Source: Sulfurovum sp.
GTDB taxonomy: Bacteria > Campylobacterota > Campylobacteria > Campylobacterales > Sulfurovaceae
Reading direction: 5' to 3'
DNA length: 64,000 bases
Assembly (NCBI GenBank): GCA_027049035.1
Contig: JALTVI010000018.1
Span: forward strand, 62,001 to 126,000
The number at the start of each line of letters is the position of its first letter. The stretch's first letter is position 1. Positions 55,764 through 62,918 of the stretch are shown here, piece by piece. The notes beneath the pieces are model-generated. The model saw only the letters and a list, made by a program, of their open reading frames with translations, made no database searches and had not been told where the DNA came from. Made by a program: the position numbers and the translations under genes.

Positions 55764-56338
55764 TTTGCTAAACTCCCAGCTTTTATAAAACCATTAACTT
55801 CAACAACCTCTTTGGAAACAGCGTTGCTTCCAAAAAAGGTATTTCTTTTAATTTTCGTCCCACCATTCACGACAGAAGCGGTGGAGATATGACAATGATC
55901 TTCTACTGTTACATCATGCTCCAAAAGAGCTTTTGTATTAATGATACAGTTTTTTCCTATTTTTACATTTGTATTTATCAAAGCTTGGTGCATTACAACC
56001 GTACCTTCATCAATCGTGGCATACTTAGAAACATACGCTAGGGGTGATATGATTACTGGCAATTTGTAGCCTGTCTTTTTTAATTTGTTAAAAAGTTTTA
56101 CTCTTACATCATTGGATCTAATTTGCCCAACCGTAATAACAGCATATTGATATTTTTTAAATAAAATTTCCAAGTCATCATCACTACCTATAACTTCATA
56201 GTTTAATACTTTTGTACCTTTTGGCATATCATTGACAACTATTCCGGCTATTGTAAACTTACCCTCTTGTTCAATTACATCTATAACACTATGACAATGT
56301 CCGCCGCCACCTATTAAAATGATATCTTCTTTCTTCAC
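55760..56338 (-). CDS. legH: Sugar N-acetyltransferase (PglD/NeuD type, probable LegH)
   Basis: The 192-residue protein has an N-terminal nucleotide-sugar binding part (IILIGGGGHCHSVIDVI) and a C-terminal hexapeptide helix (GTVVMHQALINTNVKIGKNC, TIDEGT) as in PglD and NeuD. In the leg pathway LegH acetylates the 4-amino group made by LegC. It overlaps both neighbours by four bases. Confidence 0.85.
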   Translation of the reverse strand: MKKEDIILIGGGGHCHSVIDVIEQEGKFTIAGIVVNDMPKGTKVLNYEVIGSDDDLEILFKKYQYAVITVGQIRSNDVRVKLFNKLKKTGYKLPVIISPLAYVSKYATIDEGTVVMHQALINTNVKIGKNCIINTKALLEHDVTVEDHCHISTASVVNGGTKIKRNTFFGSNAVSKEVVEVNGFIKAGSLAK

Positions 56339-57498
56339 AAAGTGACCCCGCTTGGAATATTGACAACTCTTTCTTCGAGATATTTCGCGTTATCCAAACC
56401 AGAACATTGAGTATCTTTAAACATCTCAAGTTCATTCATCAGCTTCCATATTGGTCTTGTCATAATGCCACTTTTATTAGTATATTCAAGAAACTTGTTT
56501 CGGGTTTCCAAGTTTTCTAAGACAACTGCCTGAAGCCAATAGTTTGAAGTAGCATTTTGTGGTTCTTTTACAAACTCTATATCATCATACTCTTTGAATA
56601 ACTCTTCATATTTCAGAGTTAGTTCTCTTTTATTTTGCAAAAACTTATCAAGCTGCTCTAATTGTGCGACTAAAAGAGCGGCATTGAGGTTTGGCATACG
56701 ATAGTTATACCCTACTTCGTCATGCACATACTCATATGGGTGGGGTACTTTTGCCGTAGTTGTTAAGTGCTTGGCTCTTTTTGCAAGCTCTTCATCATCT
56801 GTGACTATGGCACCACCACCACCGCTTGTTATGATCTTGTTGCCGTTGAAACTAAATGCTCCTAATTTTCCAAAAGTGCCTGTATGCTTGTTTTTATAAC
56901 GACTTCCAAGACTCTCCGCTGCATCTTCTATAAGTGTAATATGCCACTCGGCACATACCTTTTGAATCTCATCAATTTTGCAGGGATGTCCAAAAGTGTG
57001 CATAGGTACACAAGCTTTGATGGTAGCATTTGTGGTTTTGTTTATACATTTTTCATCTACAACTTCACAATTTTCTTCTAAAAACTTTTTGAGTGACTCA
57101 GGTGACAATCCCATAGTATCTCTATCCACATCGACAAACACCGGTTTGGCACCACAGTAGCTTATGGCATTACAAGTTGCGATAAATGTCAATGGTTGAG
57201 TAATCACCTCGTCACCACTTTCTACACCAGCCAATAGGAGCGAGATATGTAATGCAGATGTACCATTTACAGTTGCCACAGCATACTTGCTACCGACATA
57301 CTCTGCAAACTCTTTCTCAAATCTATCTACATATTTTCCGACACTTGAGACAAAGGTGGAGTCTATACAGTCATTGAGATATTTTTTTTCATTGCCTATA
57401 AAGACTGGTTCATGCAATGGAATTGTAGGGTTTAGGATTTGGGAGTTAGGATTTAGGTAAAGTTTTTTTATAAAATTTACAATATCTTCGTATCTCAT
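56335..57498 (-). CDS. legC: Sugar aminotransferase LegC with repeat-coded N-terminal loop
   Basis: The 387-residue PLP enzyme of the DegT family has FSFNGNKIITSGGGG, whose Lys binds PLP, and FVDVDRDTMGL. It adds the 4-amino group to the LegB product. Residues ~14-25 (NPNSQILNPT) are encoded by a heptamer array (57426-57457). Typical LegC proteins go directly from the N-terminal helix to IPLHEP. This array is the left boundary of the adjacent four-helix-bundle cassette. Confidence 0.9.
   Translation of the reverse strand: MRYEDIVNFIKKLYLNPNSQILNPTIPLHEPVFIGNEKKYLNDCIDSTFVSSVGKYVDRFEKEFAEYVGSKYAVATVNGTSALHISLLLAGVESGDEVITQPLTFIATCNAISYCGAKPVFVDVDRDTMGLSPESLKKFLEENCEVVDEKCINKTTNATIKACVPMHTFGHPCKIDEIQKVCAEWHITLIEDAAESLGSRYKNKHTGTFGKLGAFSFNGNKIITSGGGGAIVTDDEELAKRAKHLTTTAKVPHPYEYVHDEVGYNYRMPNLNAALLVAQLEQLDKFLQNKRELTLKYEELFKEYDDIEFVKEPQNATSNYWLQAVVLENLETRNKFLEYTNKSGIMTRPIWKLMNELEMFKDTQCSGLDNAKYLEERVVNIPSGVTL
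57426..57457. repeat. Heptamer array, left flank of four-helix-bundle gene 1
   Basis: In register: TAGGGTT TAGGATT TGGGAGT TAGGATT TAGG. The word TAGGATT is the reverse complement (rotated) of CTAAATC in the right array at 57852. The array lies in frame within the legC coding sequence. Confidence 0.85.
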
Positions 57499-57848
57499 AC
57501 TATTTTCTTTTTAAGTGAGTTGATTAAAGAGTTTAACATTTTTATAATTTCAACAAGACTATCTGTCAGCTTCTGAAACTCTAAATCTCCGATATAATTT
57601 AGATCTCTGCTTAATAACAAGAAATACTTTATCTCAAAAGCACTTCCTCTTGCGTTATATAAAAAACTCATATAATCCTTTGTCGTATTTCTATGCTGTC
57701 CTTCTGTAATATTTGAAGGTATAGAGTAACTTGCTCTAATAAGCTGATCAACCAACCTATACTTTTCTTCGGAAGGGAAATCGGCTGTGACTTTATAAAT
57801 TTCCAAAGTAAATTCATGTGCTTTTTTGAAAACAGTCAGTTCCTTCAT
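57495..57848 (-). CDS. Four-helix-bundle protein 1 (S23/bAvd-like)
   Basis: The 117-residue protein has the pattern of the 23S-rRNA intervening-sequence protein family (TIGR02436): FKKAHEFTLEIYKVTADFP, EKYRLVDQLIRASYSIPSNI and EGQHRNTTKDYMSFLYNARG. The family includes rRNA intervening-sequence proteins and is related to Avd of retroelements; function unknown. It overlaps the start of legC by four bases. Inverted arrays of the same heptamer flank it. Confidence 0.9.
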   Translation of the reverse strand: MKELTVFKKAHEFTLEIYKVTADFPSEEKYRLVDQLIRASYSIPSNITEGQHRNTTKDYMSFLYNARGSAFEIKYFLLLSRDLNYIGDLEFQKLTDSLVEIIKMLNSLINSLKKKIV

Positions 57849-57851
57849 TTT

Positions 57852-57886
57852 CTAAATCCTAAAACCTTCATCCCAAATCCCAACTT
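57852..57886. repeat. Heptamer array, right flank of four-helix-bundle gene 1
   Basis: In register: CTAAATC CTAAAAC CTTCATC CCAAATC CCAACTT. It lies between the legB stop and the four-helix-bundle start. It is inverted with respect to the left array. Confidence 0.85.
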
Positions 57887-59075
57887 ACATTTTCTCATCA
57901 AGGTATTTGCCTGTCTCTTTATGCGCAAAGTCAGGCAAAAGTTTAAAAAATTCTCTGACAATATCCTCTTTTGTCCAGGAGAGACTATGCAGATAGTTTT
58001 TGATCGTTTTTTCAAAATTTTCAAGTTTATCAGCATCAAACTCAAGCTCATTTTTTATGATTCCGAGATTTTCAAAACGATCCATGTCTAAGACCTCTTT
58101 ATCGGTAAAAAATTCTTCGAAGTCCTTCTCACCTGTTGTATCGCTTTTTGTAAAAAGACATGGCCATTTCCCTTCATCAGGTAAAGTTTTTGCCAATTCT
58201 CTCGCCTCATCTTCATCTTTGCAGAGATATGGCTCATATCCTAAGTTTTCAAGATATTTCACCGCAATATCTGCAAAAGAGATGAGATTGAGACTCTCAC
58301 TAAGTTTTGGAAAAAAGATATCACGATTTTCTCCATAGATGCAGCTCATAAGACATAGTTCACCGCTCTCTTGTGGTGTTACAAAATATCTTTTAATGTC
58401 GTTTGGCGCCACGATTGGCTGTCGTTTTTGGATGCGTTGATTGAACCCATGCAGAAGTGAACCGTCACTAAAAGCGACATTAGCAAATCGTGCCATAGAA
58501 ACTTCAATCTCCTGAGAATTTCTATGCACAAACATCTCCATAATCCGCTTACTTGCTCCCATCATATTGACAGGGTTTGCCGCTTTGTCTGTAGAAACAC
58601 AAAAATACTTTTTTGTTCCGTTTTTTATAGACTGCTTTATGGTTTTATCAGTATTAAATATATTGGTCTCTATCATACGCATCAAAGTAAAAGGGTCTTT
58701 TTCGCTTCGGACATGCTTTAACGCAGAAAGATTAAGCACATAATCATACTTACCGTCATTTTTGATAAATGCATCATATTCTAACGAACCAATATCAATC
58801 GCAAAAGTTTTGAACTCCCCATCGATATATCCAAATGAACTACGAATATCCCGAACAAGCTCCACAAGGTTGTTTTCGCTAATATCTACCACATGCAGTT
58901 TTTTAGGATTCCGTTTAAATATCTCTTTTGTAACAGCCTGTCCTATGGATCCTGCTCCGCCAATAACCAAAAAGGATGATGAGCTGATTACTTTTTTTAA
59001 TTCTTCATTATTGTTGGCTATGTCTTCGATAAAAAGTTCTTTAGTTCTGCCGATTAAATTTAAAATATTATTCAT
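57885..59075 (-). CDS. legB: UDP-sugar 4,6-dehydratase LegB-like
   Basis: The 396-residue short-chain dehydrogenase has SSSFLVIGGAGSIGQAV, ALKHVRSEKDPF and the catalytic region VSTDKAANPVNMMGASKRIM, in which S-x24-YxxxK is replaced by the M-x-x-x-K form seen in FlaA1/PglF enzymes. LegB makes the 4-keto-6-deoxy sugar from a GDP- or UDP-GlcNAc substrate. It is the first leg gene in this transcript. Confidence 0.9.
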   Translation of the reverse strand: MNNILNLIGRTKELFIEDIANNNEELKKVISSSSFLVIGGAGSIGQAVTKEIFKRNPKKLHVVDISENNLVELVRDIRSSFGYIDGEFKTFAIDIGSLEYDAFIKNDGKYDYVLNLSALKHVRSEKDPFTLMRMIETNIFNTDKTIKQSIKNGTKKYFCVSTDKAANPVNMMGASKRIMEMFVHRNSQEIEVSMARFANVAFSDGSLLHGFNQRIQKRQPIVAPNDIKRYFVTPQESGELCLMSCIYGENRDIFFPKLSESLNLISFADIAVKYLENLGYEPYLCKDEDEARELAKTLPDEGKWPCLFTKSDTTGEKDFEEFFTDKEVLDMDRFENLGIIKNELEFDADKLENFEKTIKNYLHSLSWTKEDIVREFFKLLPDFAHKETGKYLDEKM

Positions 59076-59124
59076 ATCATTCCTATTTTACTAAAAACCA
59101 AGGATTAAGAAGATTCTTTTTGGG

Positions 59125-59283
59125 TCAAGACAATTTAAGAGGCTCTTTTCTGAAGATTTTCAACAGCAATTTGTATAAATCTTCACCTCTGTGATTGAAC
59201 CTGAACTCGCACTCTTTCAAATGCAAATTAAAGTTCTTTTTGTCAATCCCTCTGAATTTAACTAATCTTATTTTAGCATAACT
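59125..59283 (-). mobile_element. IS1595-type transposase, 3' fragment
   Basis: About 50 codons encode IESFWSYAKIRLVKFRGI and HLKECEFRFNHRGEDLYKLL, typical of the C-terminal end of IS1595-family transposases (the catalytic Glu region). The 5' two thirds are missing, and no inverted repeat is seen. It is fused to the 3' end of a truncated DUF1016 gene. Confidence 0.75.
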
Positions 59284-59833
59284 CCAGAAAGATTCTATTT
59301 GCTTGATCTTTATACTTCTGAGGAACAGTCTCTTCAAAATTGGTCTGGTTGAGCAAGAATTTTTCATAAGACTTGTTTTCTATGTGGTTGATCAGCACAC
59401 GATACGTCCAGCCATAACGCTTAGTCATCTGGATGTAAAATTCTCGTTCCAAATTATCTTTGCACTTCTGAACAATTGCCATGTTATGTGACCATGCAAT
59501 TTCTCTAGACAGTGTCTGGAGTTTTGAATCATCTTTGTATTCAAGGTAAAAAAGTCGCATATTCCAGAGATTTTGAGCAGAAAAACCCTTGATACCCACA
59601 AACTCTTTTTGAAGATCTTCTGCCAAGTTTTTAACAACAGATTTGCCCCAACCAAATTCATCCTGCTTCTCGACAATACTTTTCCCAATATCCCAATAGA
59701 GTGCTATAAGCTCTTTGTTGACAGCTTTTAGTGCTTCATATTGCGACTTTAGGATTCTCTCTTTTATGGAAACAACAAAATCTGCATAAGAGGCAGTATC
59801 TGACGACAAATCGACAATATCAGACTTTTTCAT
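59273..59833 (-). pseudogene. DUF1016 (YhcG-like) nuclease gene, N-terminal part
   Basis: About 186 residues cover the DUF1016 N-terminal helical domain (ALKAVNKELIALYWDIGKSI, GFSAQNLWNMRLFYLEY). Full YhcG proteins are about 340 residues and end in a PDDEXK nuclease domain, which is absent here. The frame stops inside the transposase fragment (KDQA then NRIFLELC), so IS insertion and deletion removed the nuclease half. GAGGGAG precedes the ATG. Confidence 0.72.
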
Positions 59834-59929
59834 TTTCTCCCTCATCTACACATCTCCCCATTCTCTCATCCACTCACATTATTTTATTATAGCAAAAAGG
59901 GCTTCACTTTAATGAGTGCTACGTGCTAC

Positions 59930-60000
59930 GAGTTAAGTATTAAGGAGAGGACTTTGCACAATGGTAAATTTGGTGATTGGTGATTAGGATGTGAGAAGCT
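59930..60000. repeat. Heptamer words left of the ParE-like module
   Basis: GTGCTAC GTGCTAC GAGTTAA words and GGTGATTGGTGATTAGG lie in 59846-60013, which has no gene. The same families occur right of the module at 60650-60775 in the same orientation. Confidence 0.65.
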
Positions 60001-60013
60001 GGTGACGCAAATG

Positions 60014-60322
60014 TTATAGATCGATACCCTGATTAAATTTATCTATATAATTTACAGAACTATGCAAAACTCTCTTAATTTGTATATTATTTTCTTTGAT
60101 TGTATAAAATACCAAATAGTCTTCAAATATTAAAATTCTACAGTCTTGATTGATTTTTTTTGTTTTACATGCCACACCAATATTGGGAGCATGTACCAAT
60201 AATTCCATTTTAGACTTCATTTTATCTATGTATCGTAAAGCTCTGACTTTACTATCTTTGGCAATATACTCAATGATATTATCTAAATCAACAATAGATT
60301 GCTCACTATATTCAAGATGCAT
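60014..60322 (-). CDS. ParE/RelE-family toxin
   Basis: The 102-residue protein starts MHLEYSEQSIVDLDNIIEYI and has the typical ParE core RALRYIDKMKSKMELLVHAP, ILIFEDYLVFYTI and the IKRVLHSS ending. It is coupled to the upstream antitoxin gene by an 11-base overlap. ParE toxins poison gyrase; the specific target here is unknown. Confidence 0.87.
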   Translation of the reverse strand: MHLEYSEQSIVDLDNIIEYIAKDSKVRALRYIDKMKSKMELLVHAPNIGVACKTKKINQDCRILIFEDYLVFYTIKENNIQIKRVLHSSVNYIDKFNQGIDL

Positions 60323-60533
60323 ATTTTCTTTTTAATGCCTCAAAAATCTCTTCATGTGTTTTTGAACTCATTGGTGATTTCATCCCCTTCTCTATTTCAG
60401 ATTCTAAATGAGACCAATCATCAGCTATGGTTTTCTCCTCTACTATCTCAACCTCATTTGAAGGAAGATTATTTAAGAAGTAAATCACTTTATCAAATAC
60501 ACTATCTTGTATATTTAGTTTTATCGTATGCAT
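60312..60533 (-). CDS. Antitoxin partner of the ParE-like toxin
   Basis: The 73-residue protein starts MHTIKLNIQDSVFDKVIYFL and ends in acidic and basic parts (DWSHLESEIEKG, HEEIFEALKRKYAS), as usual for small antitoxins encoded before ParE. It overlaps the toxin gene. Confidence 0.8.
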   Translation of the reverse strand: MHTIKLNIQDSVFDKVIYFLNNLPSNEVEIVEEKTIADDWSHLESEIEKGMKSPMSSKTHEEIFEALKRKYAS

Positions 60534-60649
60534 TTTTACACCTTTTCAAGTTTATATTATAGTCTGCAAGAGGATAAAACCCATGAATTGTGGCCCTCTC
60601 ACATCTTTAGATAGAGTTATTATAGCAAAAATACTGCGTATTGTATTTT

Positions 60650-60775
60650 GTAATTCGTGATTGGTGATTGGTGATTGGTGATTGGTGATTTGAGTGATGA
60701 GCGTTGAGTGCTAAGGGTTAAGATAGGAGAGTGTTACGGGTTACGCGTTACGTTAAGTGATTTGTAATTGGTTGT
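60650..60775. repeat. Heptamer array between toxin-antitoxin loci
   Basis: Four exact GATTGGT heptamers (60659-60686) are followed by degenerate GAGTGAT, GAGTGCT, AAGGGTT and GTTACGG words. The region 60534-60823 holds no convincing gene. Confidence 0.8.
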
Positions 60776-60823
60776 TATAGTTCCTGACAGTTGAAGTAAC
60801 TGCAGAAGTGTTGGTGGATTTTT

Positions 60824-61108
60824 TTATAGACTGCAGGTTTGACCGTTCCATATCTCATCTTCGCTTTCGTCTTTCCAGTCATCAATGAGATTTGCCGAGT
60901 GATCCGAAAAGGCTCTCGTTTCAGCCTGGTCCGCGGTTTTGGCATCGGGGAGTTTGATGTCAAAAGGCATCCCGCCTTCCAAACGAACCTTGTTTAAAAA
61001 AATATTGATGGCATCCGAAAGTGTCAGGTTGTACTCTTTAAAGATCTCCCGTGCCGATTCCCATGCCTGGGGATCTACTTTGATAGAGGTCTGTTTTCGT
61101 ACAATCAT
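60824..61108 (-). CDS. RelB/DinJ-type antitoxin, toxin not visible
   Basis: The 94-residue protein has a ribbon-helix-helix start (MIVRKQTSIKVDPQAWESAR) and the DinJ-like middle NLTLSDAINIFLNKVRLEGG. The end (NLIDDWKDESEDEIWNGQ) is typical. In intact modules the toxin gene overlaps this end. Here the downstream sequence has no toxin, and a repeat array begins about 50 bases on, suggesting the toxin was lost. Confidence 0.8.
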   Translation of the reverse strand: MIVRKQTSIKVDPQAWESAREIFKEYNLTLSDAINIFLNKVRLEGGMPFDIKLPDAKTADQAETRAFSDHSANLIDDWKDESEDEIWNGQTCSL

Positions 61109-61182
61109 AAAATATCCTTTTTTGTTCCTCTATTATACTTCAAAAGAATTATGTTGTCAATGTTGTAAGCCGTGATTCGTAA

Positions 61183-62481
61183 TCAGCGTTTGTTTTTGTA
61201 CCAGTCGTACATTTTTTTAATGCCTTCATTAAGTTCTACTTTGTGATGCCAACCTAATGAATGTAATTTTGACGGATCGGTCAGTTTTTTCATCGTACCG
61301 TCGGGTTTGTCGGTATTGAAGTAGAAGTTCCCTTTGAATCCGACAATCTTTTTGATGGTCTCGGCGAGTTCCCGTATGGAGATGTCGACGCCGGTGCCGA
61401 TGTTGATGTGGGTGTTTCGGATTTCGTGATTCGTGATTGGTGATTGGTGATTGGTAACGGATTCGCAGGTTTTGCCATCGGTAGATGGCTGTGTTGGGTG
61501 CTGGGTGTTGGATGTTGGGTTGACAATGTCTTTGAAGTCTCGGTTCTCCATGAGGAAGACGCAGGCGTCGGCCATGTCTTCGCTCCATAGGAATTCACGC
61601 ATGGGTTTTCCGGAGCCCCAGATTTCGATGGCAACCTTTGGTTGTGTTGACTGGTTACTGGTTACTGGTGTATTGGTATATTTGATGCCATAATGTTCCA
61701 GTACCTCAAAAAGTGCTTTGTCGCCGCTTTCTTCACCAATAACCAATAACGAATCACCAATAACAGCCCGCGTACCGAGCAAGTCCTCTTTTACAGCTTC
61801 AAGATCGCCGGACTCCAGCAGTTTTCCGATATGTATCTTTCGTATCAATGCGGGCAGGACGTGGGACTTTTCCAGGTCGAAGTTGTCGTTGGGGCCGTAG
61901 AGGTTGGTGGGCATGACAGAGATGTAGTTGGTGCCGTACTGGAGGTTGTAGCTTTCACACATCTTGATGCCGGCGATCTTGGCGATGGCGTAGGGTTCGT
62001 TGGTGTACTCCAGTTCGGAGGTGAGCAGGTACTCCTCTTTCATAGGCTGTGGGCAGTTTTTGGGGTAGATGCACGTCGAGCCCAGGAACATCAGCTTCTT
62101 GACACTGTGTTTGAAGCTCTGGTGGATGATGTTGTTCTGTATCTGCAGGTTCTCGTAGATGAAGTCCGCACGGTAGGTGTTGTTGGCGACAATGCCGCCT
62201 ACCTTGGCTGCAGCTAGGAAAACAAATTCGGGTTGATGGCGTTCGAAGAAGTCTGCAACTGCCTGAGTATCCAGGAGATCGAGATTTTCCCAGTCTATTG
62301 GTGTATTGGTGTATTGGTTATTGGTTACTGGGGGACGGGTGTGGTAATTGGCTATGATGTTGGTGTAACCCTTTTCCAGCAGGTTTTTAATGATGGCTGA
62401 GCCTACAAGACCTGTGCCGCCGGCTACAAAAATTTTACTCTTTTTGGTTATTGGTGTATTGGTATATTGGTTATTGGACAT
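61183..62481 (-). CDS. fcl: GDP-L-fucose synthase with several repeat-coded insertions
   Basis: The 432-residue protein is about 110 longer than typical Fcl (~320). Catalytic parts are intact: [27 protein letters not shown] and the [11 protein letters not shown] segment. Extra segments at residues ~3-12 ([10 protein letters not shown]), ~50-62, ~237-279 and ~319-353 (e.g. [11 protein letters not shown]) are encoded by ATTGGT/ACCAAT, TTGGGTG and similar heptamer words, all in frame and in surface-loop positions. Fcl turns the Gmd product into GDP-L-fucose. Confidence 0.9.
   Translation of the reverse strand: MSNNQYTNTPITKKSKIFVAGGTGLVGSAIIKNLLEKGYTNIIANYHTRPPVTNNQYTNTPIDWENLDLLDTQAVADFFERHQPEFVFLAAAKVGGIVANNTYRADFIYENLQIQNNIIHQSFKHSVKKLMFLGSTCIYPKNCPQPMKEEYLLTSELEYTNEPYAIAKIAGIKMCESYNLQYGTNYISVMPTNLYGPNDNFDLEKSHVLPALIRKIHIGKLLESGDLEAVKEDLLGTRAVIGDSLLVIGEESGDKALFEVLEHYGIKYTNTPVTSNQSTQPKVAIEIWGSGKPMREFLWSEDMADACVFLMENRDFKDIVNPTSNTQHPTQPSTDGKTCESVTNHQSPITNHEIRNTHINIGTGVDISIRELAETIKKIVGFKGNFYFNTDKPDGTMKKLTDPSKLHSLGWHHKVELNEGIKKMYDWYKNKR
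62444..62478. repeat. Heptamer array, left flank of four-helix-bundle gene 2
   Basis: TTGGTTA TTGGTGT, then ATTGGTA TATTGGT and TATTGG words. They supply the fcl N-terminal codons (minus strand) and the stop of the four-helix-bundle gene. The word is the reverse complement of ACCAATA in the right array. Confidence 0.82.
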
Positions 62482-62839
62482 TTGTAGTTTTCCTTTTGAT
62501 ACTTTCTATAAAACTGTTAAGCTTTTTGCCTAATGTATTGATATAGTTCATCATCTCTTCGAAGAGTGCTTTGTCAATTAGACTACGCTTGTAAAGCAGA
62601 TAGATCCAATGTTTTGACTCCCATAGGGAACCTCTGGCATTGTAGTAGAACTTCATACTGTCTCTATAGTGAAACCTGCCATAACCTTCTGCGATATTTG
62701 CACCGATTGAATCGATGGAACGTAAAGTTTGATCACCAATATTGTATTTTAGATTGTTTGGCATGGCCTGATAAATGTTCCATATCTTTTCACTCAGTTT
62801 CAATGACAGTTGATAAATTTCCAGATTACCAAGTTCCAA
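62471..62839 (-). CDS. Four-helix-bundle protein 2 (S23/bAvd-like)
   Basis: The 122-residue protein has the family pattern [40 protein letters not shown] and [16 protein letters not shown]. It starts with TTG after AAGGAG and overlaps the fcl start by 11 bases. It is distinct in sequence from protein 1. Inverted arrays of the ACCAATA word flank it. Confidence 0.9.
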   Translation of the reverse strand: MELGNLEIYQLSLKLSEKIWNIYQAMPNNLKYNIGDQTLRSIDSIGANIAEGYGRFHYRDSMKFYYNARGSLWESKHWIYLLYKRSLIDKALFEEMMNYINTLGKKLNSFIESIKRKTTNVQ

Positions 62840-62854
62840 TGCACACTCCTTGTC

Positions 62855-62882
62855 ACCAATAACCAGTAACTAGTAACCAATG
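62855..62882. repeat. Heptamer array, right flank of four-helix-bundle gene 2
   Basis: Four heptamers in register: ACCAATA ACCAGTA ACTAGTA ACCAATG. It lies between the gmd stop and the four-helix-bundle gene. It is inverted with respect to the array at 62444. Confidence 0.85.
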
Positions 62883-62885
62883 GCA

Positions 62886-62918
62886 CGATCATGAATTACT
62901 CAAAGTAATTCATGATCG
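62886..62918 (-). other. Perfect 15-bp hairpin overlapping the gmd stop
   Basis: CGATCATGAATTACT, loop CAA, and AGTAATTCATGATCG form a perfect inverted repeat. The right arm (minus-strand upstream part) encodes the last residues (IMNYF) and the stop is inside. No U-run follows on the minus strand, so it is not a classical terminator. It may be an mRNA 3'-end barrier or the scar of an insertion next to the heptamer array. Confidence 0.6.

Noticed and set aside
60775-60963. 62-codon frame after the RelB-like gene as a possible toxin
   Set aside because: Most of it is the antitoxin sequence in another frame; the only new part is 27 residues with no toxin motif.
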